DNA of 64,000 bases, from the NCBI RefSeq assembly GCF_020177055.1, contig NZ_JAIQXT010000001.1, positions 434,001 through 498,000 on the forward strand, in the 5' to 3' direction. The notes beneath the pieces were generated by a model. That model saw only the letters and a program-made list of their open reading frames with translations, did not search any database and had not been told where the DNA came from. This document shows positions 8,529-18,574 of this stretch, piece by piece; position 1 is the first letter of the stretch, and each line of letters begins with the position of its first letter. The position numbers were made by a program, and so were the translations under genes. The DNA is from Sphingomonas sp. R647 (GTDB lineage Bacteria; Pseudomonadota; Alphaproteobacteria; Sphingomonadales; Sphingomonadaceae).

Positions 8529-10355
8529 CTATCCCATTCGCGCCCGAACCACGCGCTTCAGGACGTCGAGCGGCATCGCCCCTTTGCGCAGAACCTCATG
8601 GAACTGGCGCGGGTCCCATTTGTCGCCGGCCTTGGCCTTCGCTTCGTCGCGCATCTCGACCCACACAGTATGCCCGATCTTGTAGCTGCACGCCTGGCCC
8701 GGCCAGACGGTGTAGCGGTCGATCTCGCCCTGGCTGCGACCACGCGCGATGCCGGTGGTGGCGATGAAGTAATCGGTCGCCTGCTCGCGGCTCCAGCGCT
8801 TGGCGTGCATGCCGCTGTCCACCACCAGCCGCGTCGCGCGGAACAGCAGCGACTGGAGATAGCCGACCTGCCCCAGCGGATCGCCGTCATACATGCCCAT
8901 CTCGTCCGCGAGCTGCTCGGTATAGAGCGCCCAGCCCTCGCTATAGCCGCTGAACCCACCACGCCGACGGATCAGCGGAATATCCTGCGATTCGAGCGCG
9001 AGCATGACCTGAAGGTGATGCCCCGGCACCGCCTCATGATAGCTGAGCGTGGCCAGCCCGAATTTCGGGCGGTCAAACGTGTCGCGCAAATTGATGAAGT
9101 AGATCCCGGGACGCGAGCCATCGAGCGTCGCCGCCTGATAATAGCCGCCCGGCGCGCCGGCCTGGATCGCGGGCGGTACGCGTCGCACCTCGACCGGCGC
9201 TTTTGGCAGTGTCGCGAACTGTTCCGGCAAACGCTTTTCCATCGCCCGGACCTGCCCGCGCAATGTTTCCAGCAACGCCTCCCGACCGGGATCGGTATTC
9301 GGGAAGAGCTGATCGGCCCGCTCGTTCAGCGCAACGAGCCGCGCACCAACCGTGCCGTTGCTCATCCCCTGCGCCTTGAGGATCGAGTCGATCCGGCCGC
9401 TGATCTCGGCCACCTGCTCCAGACCGATGCGATGGATTTCCTCGCCGGTCAGTCGGGTAGTCGTCGCCGCCTCCGCTGCAGCGGTATAATAGGCCTCGCC
9501 ATCGGGAAGCCGCCATACGCCAGCGTCATGCGTCGCCTTGCCGCGTAGTTCGCTCACCAGCGCGCGCTGGCGGTCGAGCGCGGGAAAGACCTTGTCGGCG
9601 ACAATCTTCTCGGCCTGCGTCACGCGCTCAGCCGGCAGCTTTGCACCCTCCAGCTTCGCCTTGAACGACGTGACCAGCCCGGTCTCGCCGGGCGCCTTGT
9701 CGCGCAATGCAGCGAACTGCTTCAGCGTAGTGTCGAGGACATAGTCCGGCGCAAACACCCCGCGCGCAGCATCGCCCCGCTGGCGCTCGCTTTCCTGATC
9801 AAGCACGGTCGCGAACGCCTCAAGCCGGGCGAGATAGGCGTCGGCATCGACCGCATCGCGCACGCGGTGCTGGGCATCGAGGAAATCAGGCACGTCCTGA
9901 TAGGCGCCGGTAAGCTGGCTCAGGCGATAGGGTGCAGAACGCCCACCCGCCGATCCATAGGAAAAGGCCTCACGCCCGCTGATGCTGCGCTCTAGCTGGT
10001 AGGTCACGACGTCATAGTCGAGCCGCGCATTATCACCCAGCGTCGCCGGATCGATCGCCTTGATCGCCGCGAGCTCGCGCTTCGCCCGCGCCAGATCGCG
10101 CGCCTCGTCTGCCGCGCTGCGACCCGAAAGCTGCGACTTGAGCGCGGCGTTCTTGCCGATATCAAGCCCAAGCGCGGTCGCGCCCTCGGGGCTTTGCGTC
10201 ATCCGATCGTTGAAGATGCGATCGAGCAGCGCCCGCAACACCGCGTCCCCTGCCCCCGGCTTCGCCTGCCCCGCCGCACGCGACGCGGCGGGGACACTAG
10301 TGGCAAGCGCTGCTGCGCCGATGGACTGGACGAACGAACGGCGGCGCAGGGTCAT
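8529..10355 (-). CDS. Exported DUF885 family protein (putative metallopeptidase-like)
   Basis: A 608-residue protein with a Tat- or Sec-type signal, MTLRRRSFVQSIGAAALATS, ending near residue 28. The rest is a DUF885 domain, which has a mostly helical M3/M32 carboxypeptidase-like fold; LSYHEAVPGHHLQ carries an HExxPGHH motif that would bind zinc. FSGYSEGWALYTEQLADEMG is another family hallmark. Substrates are unknown; hydrolysis of peptides in the periplasm is inferred. The start at 10355 was chosen because it begins the signal peptide. It lies 19 bases after a small exported protein gene. Confidence 0.9.
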   Translation of the reverse strand: MTLRRRSFVQSIGAAALATSVPAASRAAGQAKPGAGDAVLRALLDRIFNDRMTQSPEGATALGLDIGKNAALKSQLSGRSAADEARDLARAKRELAAIKAIDPATLGDNARLDYDVVTYQLERSISGREAFSYGSAGGRSAPYRLSQLTGAYQDVPDFLDAQHRVRDAVDADAYLARLEAFATVLDQESERQRGDAARGVFAPDYVLDTTLKQFAALRDKAPGETGLVTSFKAKLEGAKLPAERVTQAEKIVADKVFPALDRQRALVSELRGKATHDAGVWRLPDGEAYYTAAAEAATTTRLTGEEIHRIGLEQVAEISGRIDSILKAQGMSNGTVGARLVALNERADQLFPNTDPGREALLETLRGQVRAMEKRLPEQFATLPKAPVEVRRVPPAIQAGAPGGYYQAATLDGSRPGIYFINLRDTFDRPKFGLATLSYHEAVPGHHLQVMLALESQDIPLIRRRGGFSGYSEGWALYTEQLADEMGMYDGDPLGQVGYLQSLLFRATRLVVDSGMHAKRWSREQATDYFIATTGIARGRSQGEIDRYTVWPGQACSYKIGHTVWVEMRDEAKAKAGDKWDPRQFHEVLRKGAMPLDVLKRVVRARMG

Positions 10356-10374
10356 GGGTTTCGGCTTCTCCGGG

Positions 10375-10752
10375 TCAGTTATCGAGTGCGGGCACCCTCG
10401 CGACGCAGGCGGCGAGTGCAGCGGTCGCCGCGCCGTCCTGTGCGCGCAACCGTCCTTCGCGCTGCGCCGACTGGGCCGCGACTTCAGCGTCCACCGTCTT
10501 GCCGCTCTTGCCCGCCGCGCGCCCCGAATCGGCCGCCGCCATGCCCCAATAAATGAGCTGGTCGAACAGCACCGATTCCTGCGGCGTGCCCTTGCCGATC
10601 TTGGCGGCAGCATGGGTCAGTGCGGCGCAGTTCAGCGCCTCCGGGTAGGGGGGCAATTTGCCCTGCGCCGTGGCGGCGGGGGCGGCGATGAGGGCCGCTG
10701 CGATAGCGGCGGCCGTCCAAACATGATCACGCAGTTGCTTTCTCCTCGGCAA
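10375..10752 (-). CDS. Small exported protein of unknown function
   Basis: About 125 residues. The body after the signal ([22 protein letters not shown], then [19 protein letters not shown]) is unfamiliar to me but resembles small sphingomonad exported proteins with one early and one late cysteine. There is no in-frame ATG: the best start is TTG at 10752, 26 bases inside alaS, giving [21 protein letters not shown], a plausible signal peptide ending APAATA-QG. It lies between alaS and the DUF885 gene on the same strand and is probably cotranscribed. The start is uncertain. Confidence 0.65.
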   Translation of the reverse strand: MPRRKQLRDHVWTAAAIAAALIAAPAATAQGKLPPYPEALNCAALTHAAAKIGKGTPQESVLFDQLIYWGMAAADSGRAAGKSGKTVDAEVAAQSAQREGRLRAQDGAATAALAACVARVPALDN

Positions 10753-13384
10753 GCGCTTGCCTGACGGCGTCGAGCGCGGACTGGGCGTTGCCGCCCTCGG
10801 GTCCGCCACCCTGCGCCATGTCCGGCCGCCCGCCGCCGCCCTGCCCGCCCAGCGCGGCAACGCCACGCTTGACCAGCTCGACGGCACTGAAGGTGCCGGT
10901 CAGGTCGTCGGTGACACCCACCGCGATCGCTGCACGTCCTTCATTTACCGCGACAAAAGCTACCACAGCTGAACCGATGCGGCCTTTCGCCTCATCCACC
11001 GCGCCGCGTAGCGCCTTGGGATCGAGCCCGTCGAGGATCTGGCCGACGAAGTTCACGCCGCCAATCTGCTCAGGACCAGCCGGTGCAGAGGCACCGCCGC
11101 CGCCCATCGCCAGCGCCTTCTTGGCCTCGGCCAGCTCGCGCTCCAGCTTGCGCCGCTCCTCGACCAGCGCCGCAACGCGCGCTGCAACCTCGTCAGGCGA
11201 GGTCTTGAGCGTCGCCGCCACCTCACGCAGCTTCGCATCGCGCTCGCCCAGCCAGACGCGCGCCGCCTCACCGGTCAGCGCCTCGATCCGGCGCACGCCG
11301 CTCGACACCGCACTCTCACTGATGATCTTGAAGATTGCGATGTCGCCGGTCGCGTTGACATGCGTGCCGCCGCACAGCTCGACCGAATAGCGCTTCTCGG
11401 TCTGCCGACCCATCGACAGCACGCGCACCTCGTCGCCATATTTCTCACCGAACAGCGCCAGCGCACCTGCAGCGACTGCGTCGTCCGGGGTCATCAGCCG
11501 CGTGCCGACCGTCTCGTTCGCGCGGATTTCCGCATTCACCTCGGCCTCGATGTCCGCAATCTCCGCCGCGCTCAGTGCCGACGGGTGCGAGAAGTCGAAG
11601 CGCAGGCGATCCGGCGCGACCAGCGAACCCTTTTGCGAGACATGCCCGCCGAGCCGGTTGCGCAGGGCCGCGTGCAGCAAATGGGTCGCCGAGTGATTGG
11701 CGCGAATCGCGTCGCGACGCGTCACGTCGATCATCAGCTTGACCGTGTCGCCGACCTTGACCTCGCCGCGCACCAGCGTCGCCTGATGCGCGTGCAGCCG
11801 ACCAAGCGGCTTGGCAGTATCGCTGACGATCGCCTCGGCCACATCATTGCCGATCGTGCCCGCGTCGCCCATCTGGCCGCCGCTCTCGCCATAAAAGGGC
11901 GTCTGGTTGGTGAGGATCGTCACCTCATCGCCCGCACCGACACGGTCAACGCGGACGCCGTCCTTGACCAGCGCAACGACCTGGCCCTCGCCCTCACTTG
12001 AAGAATAGCCGGTGAATTCGGTGCTTCCATGCTCTTCGGCAATGTCGAACCACACATCGTCGCTGGCCTTGGCGCCCGACCCCTTCCATGCGGCGCGCGC
12101 GGCATCCTTCTGCCGCTTCATCGCCGCGTCGAACCCGTCGCGGTCGACCTTCATGCCCTGCGGACGCAGCGCATCCTCGGTCAGGTCATAGGGGAAGCCA
12201 TAGGTGTCATAGAGCTTGAACGCGGTCTCACCGGGCAGGGTATCGCCCTCGCCCATCGATCCCGTCGCTTCGTCGAGCAGCTTCAACCCGTTCGCCAGCG
12301 TCTGGCGGAACCGGGTTTCCTCCTGCAACAACGTCGCCTCAATCAGCGGCTGCGCGCGGACCAGTTCGGGATAGGCGCCGCCCATTTCCGCGACCAAAGC
12401 CGGCACCATGCGGTGCATCAACGGGTCCTTCGCGCCCAGGATATGCGCATGGCGCATCGCACGGCGCATGATCCGGCGCAGCACATAGCCGCGCCCTTCA
12501 TTCGCGGGCAGCACGCCGTCAGCGACAAGGAAGCCGGAGGTGCGGATATGGTCGGCGATCACGCGATGGCTCGCCTGATTATCGCCCGTCGTTGCCGATT
12601 GCGTCAGCGCGCCGCTCTCGGCGATCAGCGCCTTGAACGTGTCGGTGTCGTAATTGTCATGCACGCCCTGCAGCACCGCCGCGATCCGCTCCAGCCCCAT
12701 GCCGGTGTCGATGCTGGGCTTGGGCAGATCGCTCTGGATCTCGTCATTCTCCTGCAGATACTGCATGAAGACGAGGTTCCAGATTTCGACAAAGCGGTCG
12801 CCATCCTCTTCCGGGCTGCCCGGAGGACCGCCCCAGATATGGTCGCCATGGTCGTAGAAGATTTCGGAACACGGCCCGCACGGACCATCCGACCCCATCG
12901 CCCAGAAATTATCCTTGGTCGCGATGCGGATGATCCGCTCTTCGGGCAGGCCCGCAATCTTCTTCCACAGATCGAACGCCTGATCGTCGGTGTGATAGAC
13001 GGTCGCGGTCAGCTTGTCCGCGGGCAGGCCCCATTCCTTGGTCAGCAGCGTCCAGGCATGCAGGATCGCCTGCTCCTTGAAATAGTCGCCGAACGAGAAA
13101 TTCCCGAGCATTTCAAAGAAGGTATGATGCCGCGCGGTATAGCCGACATTGTCGAGGTCGTTATGCTTGCCGCCCGCGCGCACGCACTTCTGGCTCGACG
13201 CCGCAGTGGTGTAGGGCCGCGTTTCCAGGCCGGTGAACACATTCTTGAACGGCACCATGCCCGCATTGACGAACATCAGCGTCGGATCGTTATGCGGCAC
13301 CAGCGGCGCGGACGGAACGCGGGCATGGCCCTGGCCCTCGAAATAGTCGAGGAAGCTGCGGCGGATATCATTAGTCGAGGTCAT
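10727..13384 (-). CDS. alaS: Alanine-tRNA ligase
   Basis: An 885-residue class II synthetase. Domains in order: catalytic core (starting with [22 protein letters not shown]), tRNA recognition, the editing domain that hydrolyses mischarged Ser/Gly-tRNA(Ala) with the zinc ligands NHSATHLLH and [12 protein letters not shown], a coiled coil near [16 protein letters not shown], and the C-terminal C-Ala domain ending in a Gly-rich [16 protein letters not shown] stretch. Length is normal. It lies upstream of a small exported protein gene that overlaps its 3' end. It has no clear Shine-Dalgarno sequence. Confidence 0.99.
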   Translation of the reverse strand: MTSTNDIRRSFLDYFEGQGHARVPSAPLVPHNDPTLMFVNAGMVPFKNVFTGLETRPYTTAASSQKCVRAGGKHNDLDNVGYTARHHTFFEMLGNFSFGDYFKEQAILHAWTLLTKEWGLPADKLTATVYHTDDQAFDLWKKIAGLPEERIIRIATKDNFWAMGSDGPCGPCSEIFYDHGDHIWGGPPGSPEEDGDRFVEIWNLVFMQYLQENDEIQSDLPKPSIDTGMGLERIAAVLQGVHDNYDTDTFKALIAESGALTQSATTGDNQASHRVIADHIRTSGFLVADGVLPANEGRGYVLRRIMRRAMRHAHILGAKDPLMHRMVPALVAEMGGAYPELVRAQPLIEATLLQEETRFRQTLANGLKLLDEATGSMGEGDTLPGETAFKLYDTYGFPYDLTEDALRPQGMKVDRDGFDAAMKRQKDAARAAWKGSGAKASDDVWFDIAEEHGSTEFTGYSSSEGEGQVVALVKDGVRVDRVGAGDEVTILTNQTPFYGESGGQMGDAGTIGNDVAEAIVSDTAKPLGRLHAHQATLVRGEVKVGDTVKLMIDVTRRDAIRANHSATHLLHAALRNRLGGHVSQKGSLVAPDRLRFDFSHPSALSAAEIADIEAEVNAEIRANETVGTRLMTPDDAVAAGALALFGEKYGDEVRVLSMGRQTEKRYSVELCGGTHVNATGDIAIFKIISESAVSSGVRRIEALTGEAARVWLGERDAKLREVAATLKTSPDEVAARVAALVEERRKLERELAEAKKALAMGGGGASAPAGPEQIGGVNFVGQILDGLDPKALRGAVDEAKGRIGSAVVAFVAVNEGRAAIAVGVTDDLTGTFSAVELVKRGVAALGGQGGGGRPDMAQGGGPEGGNAQSALDAVRQALAEEKATA

Positions 13385-13391
13385 TTTCGCG

Positions 13392-13419
13392 ACTTAAGCG
13401 CGCCGAGGCGTTCGCTCAA
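13392..13419 (-). promoter_or_regulatory. Candidate alaS promoter with no leader
   Basis: On the minus strand TTGAGC (13414-13419), 16 bases, TTAAGT (13392-13397), then 7 bases to the alaS ATG. The bases before the ATG (CGCGAAA) contain no ribosome binding site. Confidence 0.4.
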
Positions 13420-13475
13420 GCGAAACGGTTCGATCAGGGTGATTGGGAGGCGGGCACGGAACTCAGGGCCACCTA

Positions 13476-13883
13476 TCATTCGACATTCTCGATGCGCTCA
13501 ATGACCGTATAGAGAAATTTGCCGTAAAGAGGATTACCGTTCGATCCATCGATCGAATAACTGTGTCCGCTAAGTAATTTTGCCGGCGCTACGGAGGTCT
13601 CGAACCCAGCAGGAGCCTTGCCATATTCTAACGGAAATTGGCCTTTGCATTCGGACAGCTCGGGCGGGTTAGTCTCTCGCTTCTCCGCTATCGCCCAGAC
13701 GACCTGCCCGCTCGTGCGATCACGGACTTCAAATTGAAAGAAGCACTCGCCCCGTTCTTTTAAGTCCGATCCAAAAGTAAGTCGGCCCCCGACAAAGTCG
13801 GCCTTCACATGGGTTGCAAGCGTGCAGCCACTCAAGCAGCTTGCGGCTATTATGGAAGCAGCTAGGTCGCGAAAACGGATCAC
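13476..13883 (-). CDS. Small lipoprotein of unknown function
   Basis: A 135-residue protein with a lipoprotein signal: hydrophobic LAASIIAASC then LSGC, with lipidated Cys20. The mature part (TFGSDLKERGECFFQFEVRDR, KLLSGHSYSIDGSNGNPLYGKF) looks beta-rich; I do not recognise it. Its ATG overlaps the stop of the M24 peptidase gene as ATGA, so it appears to be the last gene of that operon. GC over 13501-13860 counts to about 53 %, well below the neighbours, which suggests later acquisition. Confidence 0.72.
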   Translation of the reverse strand: MIRFRDLAASIIAASCLSGCTLATHVKADFVGGRLTFGSDLKERGECFFQFEVRDRTSGQVVWAIAEKRETNPPELSECKGQFPLEYGKAPAGFETSVAPAKLLSGHSYSIDGSNGNPLYGKFLYTVIERIENVE

Positions 13884-15130
13884 CCAATCGGCTGCTCAAT
13901 CGACCTCGGCGGCACGCTAAACCATTTCGGCCCCGCCGCCGTCATGTGGAAACAATCCTCCAGCCGCACGCCGAACTTGCCCGGCAGATACAGGCCGGGT
14001 TCGTTTGAGAAGCACATGCCCGGCGCCAGCTTGGTCATCTCGCCGCGCACCAGATTGATCGGCTCGTGCCCGTCCATGCCGATGCCATGGCCGGTGCGGT
14101 GCGACAGGCCGGGGAGCTTATAGTCAGGGCCATAGCCCAGCGTCGCATACCATCCGCGCACCGCATCATCGACGCGGCCCGCAGGTATGCCGAGCTGCGC
14201 GGCGGCGAAGGCGCGCTGCTGGCCGGCGCGGACGTGCTCCCACACCTTGCGCTGTTCCGCATTTGCCGCGCCATGGACGAAGGTGCGGCTGATGTCGCTT
14301 TCATAGCCATGGACCCGCGCGCCGCAGTCCATCAGCACGACTTCGCCCTTCACCACCCGCTGCGGCTGGCCCGTGCCATGCGGATAGGCCGATGCCTCGC
14401 CCAGCAGGATCAGGTTGAACGCCACCTGCCCGCCCAGCTTCACCGTCGCAGCAGTCATCAGCGCGGCGATGTCGGCGGGGGTCATCCCCGCCTCGATCCG
14501 GGGGTAGGTCCAGCGATAGGCGGCCAGCGTCACGTCCGCCGCCTTCTGCATCAGCGCGATTTCGGCGGGCGTCTTGATCATCCGGCACCCGCGCACGACC
14601 GGGTTAGCCGACACGATCTTCACGCCAGCGAGCGCACGCCACATGCCGTCGACCGCAAAGAAGCGCGCGGTTTCCTCAATCCCCAGCGGGCGGCCGAGCA
14701 GCTTCTTCTCGCGCAGGAACCCCGCGACCACGGCGAACGGATCCTCATGCTCCTGCCACACCCGGATTTCCGCAGGGATGCCGAGCGATTCGCGGACCGA
14801 CGGTTCCTCGAAGAACGGGGTGACGATGATCGGGTCGCCCTCGACCGGAATCACCGCCGCCGTCAGCCGCTCGCTGCGGCCCCAGCGCACGCCGGTGAAA
14901 TAGAGCAGGCTCGCCCCCGGTTCGATCAGCACCGCGCCGATGCCGTTCGCCTTCATCAACGCCTGCGCGCGGGCGAGCCGGGCCGCGCGTTCCGCGCGCC
15001 CGATCGGCACCGCGTCGCCGGTGATCGGCTGCAGCGCCGCCAAATCGGGCTGCGCTGCCCGCGCCACAGAGGAAAACCCGATTGGCGCGAGCGCGCCCGC
15101 CGCGAGCAATCCGCGCCGGGTCAGCCTCAT
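13880..15130 (-). CDS. Exported M24 family (Xaa-Pro type) peptidase
   Basis: A 416-residue pita-bread metallopeptidase with an N-terminal signal peptide, RRGLLAAGALAPIGFSSVARA. The creatinase-like N-terminal domain (to about 165) is followed by the catalytic domain with the dimetal ligands of the family: MDCGARVHGYESDISR (two Asp), SHRTGHGIGMDGHEP (His), FSNEPGLY (Glu) and VRLEDCF (Glu). It is likely to remove N-terminal residues next to proline in the periplasm. Both ends overlap neighbours by ATGA junctions (symporter upstream, lipoprotein downstream), so the three genes are tightly coupled. Confidence 0.92.
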   Translation of the reverse strand: MRLTRRGLLAAGALAPIGFSSVARAAQPDLAALQPITGDAVPIGRAERAARLARAQALMKANGIGAVLIEPGASLLYFTGVRWGRSERLTAAVIPVEGDPIIVTPFFEEPSVRESLGIPAEIRVWQEHEDPFAVVAGFLREKKLLGRPLGIEETARFFAVDGMWRALAGVKIVSANPVVRGCRMIKTPAEIALMQKAADVTLAAYRWTYPRIEAGMTPADIAALMTAATVKLGGQVAFNLILLGEASAYPHGTGQPQRVVKGEVVLMDCGARVHGYESDISRTFVHGAANAEQRKVWEHVRAGQQRAFAAAQLGIPAGRVDDAVRGWYATLGYGPDYKLPGLSHRTGHGIGMDGHEPINLVRGEMTKLAPGMCFSNEPGLYLPGKFGVRLEDCFHMTAAGPKWFSVPPRSIEQPIG

Positions 15131-16443
15131 GCCGCCGGCTCCGGCGTCTCCTTCTCACCCGCCGACACGATCGTCGCGAGCACCAGATCGCCGATGACGT
15201 TGAGCACGGTGCGGCACATGTCGAGGAAGCGGTCGACGCCCAGCACCAGCCCGATGCCTGCGGGCGGTACTCCGACCATGCCCAGGATCAGCGCGATCAC
15301 CGGCAGCGATCCCGCCGGGACGCCCGCCGTGCCGATGCCGCCGAGGATGCACACCAGCATTACCGTGATCTGCTGTCCCAGCGTCAGGTCGACGCCGAAG
15401 AACTGTGCGAGGAAGATCACCGTCACGCCTTCGAACATCGCAGTGCCGTTCTGGTTGGCAGTAGCCCCGATGGTGAGGACAAAGCGCGAGACCTTGGGCG
15501 GCAGCTTGAGCTTATTCTCCGCGACCCGCAGCGCGGTCGGCAGCGTCGCGTTGGACGATGCGGTGGAGAAGGCCATCACCGCCGCCTCCTGCGTCTCGCG
15601 GAAGAATGCGATCGGGCTCTTGCGCGCGAGCAGGAGGAGCAGGATCGGGAAGATGATGAACATCTGCGTGCCGAGCGCCGCCAGCACTACGCCAACGAAC
15701 GCCAGCAGCCGCACCAGCAGTTCCCAGCCGAACAGAGCGGCGAGGTTGAACATGAAACAGAACACCGCGATCGGCGCGAGGCGGATGACGAGGCCAATCA
15801 GCCGCATCGACACCTCGAACACGCCCTCGATCCCGCGCTTGAGCGTCTGGACGTGCGGCTTGTCGAGTGTCAGCAGGATGCCGATGCCGAAGAACAGCGC
15901 GAAGAACATGATCGCGAGGATGTCATTGGCGGTCATCGCCGCGACGACATTGGTGGGGACGATGTTCAGGATTGCGTCCATGCCGGTGGGGGTGCTGGCG
16001 GTGCGGTCGAGAATCGCGCCAGCGCTGTCACCCGATGCGGCGAGCAGAGCCTGCGCTTCGACGCGATCCACACCCGCGCCGGGCTGGAGCAGATTGACCA
16101 GCAACAGGCTGACGATCACCGCGATGGTCGAAACGCAGACGGTGAGTACGAGCGTCCGCAGGCCGACTCGCTTGAGCGCGGCGATCTCGCCCATTTCGGC
16201 GATGCCGACGACGAGTGCCGAGAAGAGCAGCGGGATCACCAGCATGAACAACAGGCGCAGGAACACCTGGCCAATCGGGCCGGTGACATAGGTTGTCACG
16301 GTCTTGACCCATGCCGCGTCGGCGGAGGTGAAATGCACGAACAGGCCAAGGGCCAGGCCGAGCACGAACCCGCCCAGCATCTGCCATTGCAGCGTCGATT
16401 CGCGCCGCACCTCCGTAATCGCCTCTGCCCCCGACATGCTCAC
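15127..16443 (-). CDS. Dicarboxylate/amino acid:cation symporter (DAACS family)
   Basis: A 438-residue membrane transporter of the GltP/DctA family. It has about eight hydrophobic helices and the family hairpin regions: VMAFSTASSNATLPTALRV, the serine-rich HP1 segment, and TIGATANQNGTAMFEGV, the NxNGTA-type cation and substrate motif of TM7. GGIGTAGVPAGSLPVI corresponds to HP2. It probably takes up glutamate, aspartate or C4-dicarboxylates with H+ or Na+. AAGGGG lies well placed before the start. It leads an operon with an exported peptidase, suggesting uptake of released amino acids. Confidence 0.95.
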   Translation of the reverse strand: MSMSGAEAITEVRRESTLQWQMLGGFVLGLALGLFVHFTSADAAWVKTVTTYVTGPIGQVFLRLLFMLVIPLLFSALVVGIAEMGEIAALKRVGLRTLVLTVCVSTIAVIVSLLLVNLLQPGAGVDRVEAQALLAASGDSAGAILDRTASTPTGMDAILNIVPTNVVAAMTANDILAIMFFALFFGIGILLTLDKPHVQTLKRGIEGVFEVSMRLIGLVIRLAPIAVFCFMFNLAALFGWELLVRLLAFVGVVLAALGTQMFIIFPILLLLLARKSPIAFFRETQEAAVMAFSTASSNATLPTALRVAENKLKLPPKVSRFVLTIGATANQNGTAMFEGVTVIFLAQFFGVDLTLGQQITVMLVCILGGIGTAGVPAGSLPVIALILGMVGVPPAGIGLVLGVDRFLDMCRTVLNVIGDLVLATIVSAGEKETPEPAA

Positions 16444-16462
16444 CCCTTAGATAGTTGCGCGA

Positions 16463-17104
16463 TCAGGCATAGGCATAGGGGCCGCCTTTGGCGAGGGCCG
16501 TCTGATAGGCGGGGCGCGCATGGACCTTATCAAGCCACGCAATCGTCGCAGGACGCGATGCGTCGAGCCCGCCACGCGACCGCGCCGCCTCAAGCGGAAA
16601 GCTCATCATCACGTCCGCCGCCGTCATCGCGTCGCCCGCGAACCACGGGCGGCTGGCCAGTTCGGCCTCGACGAAATCGAGATGGACGTCGATCATCGGC
16701 TGGATCTTCTTCTGCGCTGCCTTGCCGAAGATCGGGACGCGCATCAGCACCAGTTTGACGAGCAGCGGGGGCATCATCGAACCTTCGGCATAATGCATGA
16801 AGTGGCGATAGCGGAGTGCCGACTCGCGATGCGCGGGGGCGCCGAGCCGACCATCGGCCTTCTCGACCAGATACTCGATGATCGCGCCGGTCTCCGCGAC
16901 GGTGCGCGGCGTCCCGCTGTCCGGATCCGCGTCGACAATTACCGGCGACTTGCCCAGCGGATGCACCGCGCGCAGCTCGGGCGGGGCAAGCATGGTCTTG
17001 GGATTGCGCGCATAGCGGCGGATTTCATACGGAAGCCCAAGTTCTTCCAGCAGCCACAGCACACGTTGCGAGCGCGAGTTTTCGAGGTGATGGACGGTAA
17101 TCAT
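16463..17104 (-). CDS. Glutathione S-transferase family protein
   Basis: A 213-residue soluble protein. Residues 1-80 form the thioredoxin-like domain (VHHLENSRSQRVLWLLEELG, then GKSPVIVD with the cis-Pro and VAETGAIIEYL that binds glutathione); the rest is the helical C-terminal domain. SRSQR places a Ser near the position that activates glutathione. The start at 17104 removes nine non-homologous residues and has AGGGAG upstream. It probably conjugates glutathione to electrophiles; the substrate is unknown. Confidence 0.93.
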   Translation of the reverse strand: MITVHHLENSRSQRVLWLLEELGLPYEIRRYARNPKTMLAPPELRAVHPLGKSPVIVDADPDSGTPRTVAETGAIIEYLVEKADGRLGAPAHRESALRYRHFMHYAEGSMMPPLLVKLVLMRVPIFGKAAQKKIQPMIDVHLDFVEAELASRPWFAGDAMTAADVMMSFPLEAARSRGGLDASRPATIAWLDKVHARPAYQTALAKGGPYAYA

Positions 17105-17266
17105 CGCTGGTCGCTCCCTAGCCGGTCCCATTCGGGTTCACGCAGTTCTGCGCGGATGCACCGAAAATGGGAAGAGCCGCCAACGCGCCGCCCCCGCAGC
17201 GCGCGTCGCCGCCGGCTGGTAAAGCAGCGCGTCCGCGACAGGTTTCCTAGACAACCCGAAACAGGA

Positions 17267-17295
17267 AAGGCCCGGCGCACGCCACGCCGGGCCTT
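17267..17295 (-). terminator. Hairpin terminator downstream of recA
   Basis: A perfect 11-bp stem AAGGCCCGGCG / CGCCGGGCCTT with a 7-base loop, followed on the minus strand by TCCTGTTT. It lies about 115 bases beyond the recA stop and before the GST gene. It is the only structure I see in the 304-base gene-free stretch 17105-17408; I see no gene there. Confidence 0.6.
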
Positions 17296-17408
17296 CCAAT
17301 GGGAGACTGGTCCCTTGACCGCCACCGACCTGTCGATCCGGTACGGCCCGCAACAGGCATTGCTGCCCGAAACTGGTTAACGGCGGCTTTGTCGCCGCTA
17401 TTGTGGAA

Positions 17409-18479
17409 TCAGAGGTCGTCGTCCGCGTCCGGCCCCGTCATCATCTCCTCGGCGACCTTTTCGGTCCGGCTGCGGATCGCAGCTTCGAGCCGCGCACAGA
17501 CATCGCCATTTTCCTTGAGGAAGGTCTTGGCGTTCTCACGCCCCTGACCGATGCGGATGCTGTCATAGCTGAACCAGGCGCCAGCCTTTTCGACCAGCCC
17601 CGCTTTGACGCCCAGGTCGAGGATCTCGCCGATTTTGGAGATGCCCTCGCCATACATGATGTCGAACTCGACCTGCTTAAACGGCGGGGCGACCTTGTTC
17701 TTCACCACCTTCACGCGCGTCGCGTTGCCGACGATGTCGTCGCGGTCCTTGATCTGGCCGGTGCGGCGAATATCGAGCCGGACCGAGGCGTAGAATTTGA
17801 GCGCATTGCCGCCGGTCGTGGTTTCGGGATTGCCGTACATCACACCAATCTTCATGCGCAGCTGGTTGATGAAGATCACCATGCAGCGCGAACGGCTGAT
17901 CGAACCGGTCAGCTTGCGAAGCGATTGCGACATCAGACGCGCCTGAAGGCCGACATGGCTGTCGCCCATCTCGCCCTCGATCTCCGCGCGCGGCACCAGC
18001 GCCGCAACCGAATCGACCACCAGCACATCGATCGCGTTCGAGCGGACCAGCGTGTCGACGATCTCGAGCGCCTGCTCGCCGGTATCCGGCTGAGACACGA
18101 TCAGTTCGTCGATGTTGACGCCCAGCTTCTTGGCATAGACCGGGTCGAGCGCATGCTCCGCATCGACGAATGCCGCGACCCCGCCACCCTTCTGCGCCTC
18201 GGCGATGACATGCAGCGCCAGCGTGGTCTTGCCCGAGCTTTCAGGGCCATAGACCTCGATCACGCGACCGCGCGGCAGTCCGCCAACGCCGAGTGCGATG
18301 TCGAGGCCAAGCGAGCCGGTCGAGATCGCCTCGACCTGCATCGTCTCCTTCGAACCGAGCTTCATCGCGCTGCCCTTGCCGAACGCGCGGTCGATCTGTG
18401 CCAGCGCTGCATCGAGCGCCTTCTGCTTGTCGGGAGAAATGCCCATCTTTCCTTCGATCACCTTGAGGGAAGCTGCCAT
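17409..18479 (-). CDS. recA: Recombinase RecA
   Basis: A 356-residue DNA strand-exchange protein and LexA co-protease. The Walker A motif GPESSGKTT begins at residue 78; the Walker B segment is [12 protein letters not shown]; loop 2 is [21 protein letters not shown]. The C-terminus is acidic (GPDADDDL). The gene has its own LexA-controlled promoter and a downstream hairpin, and is divergent from add. Confidence 0.99.
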   Translation of the reverse strand: MAASLKVIEGKMGISPDKQKALDAALAQIDRAFGKGSAMKLGSKETMQVEAISTGSLGLDIALGVGGLPRGRVIEVYGPESSGKTTLALHVIAEAQKGGGVAAFVDAEHALDPVYAKKLGVNIDELIVSQPDTGEQALEIVDTLVRSNAIDVLVVDSVAALVPRAEIEGEMGDSHVGLQARLMSQSLRKLTGSISRSRCMVIFINQLRMKIGVMYGNPETTTGGNALKFYASVRLDIRRTGQIKDRDDIVGNATRVKVVKNKVAPPFKQVEFDIMYGEGISKIGEILDLGVKAGLVEKAGAWFSYDSIRIGQGRENAKTFLKENGDVCARLEAAIRSRTEKVAEEMMTGPDADDDL

Positions 18480-18536
18480 GAGAAGTCTCCGTCGCTAAAG
18501 GCTTTGCGGCCTGCATTCAACCATTGCCTGAAGCGC

Positions 18537-18565
18537 GTCGTACAGCATATGTTCCACCGGAACAA
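18537..18565 (-). promoter_or_regulatory. Candidate recA promoter
   Basis: On the minus strand TTGTTC (18560-18565) and TACGAC (18537-18542) are separated by 17 bases. The -35 box lies inside the LexA site, as expected for repression. Confidence 0.5.
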
Positions 18566-18574
18566 GTGCGGAAC
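18560..18574 (-). promoter_or_regulatory. LexA (SOS) box upstream of recA
   Basis: GTTC-N7-GTTC on the minus strand (GAAC-AAGTGCG-GAAC on the plus strand), the direct-repeat operator of alphaproteobacterial LexA. Extra half-sites stand at 18551-18554 (GTTC) and 18586-18589 (GTTC). The box lies about 80 bases from both recA and the add start. Confidence 0.85.

Noticed and set aside
12029..13504. A long open frame on the plus strand opposite alaS, and similar ones opposite tsf, the M24/symporter genes, cckA, the M13 gene and rpoD
   Set aside because: They are mirror frames of GC-rich coding sequence with Arg/Ala/His-rich, low-complexity translations and no family motifs, while the opposite strand encodes well-known proteins.
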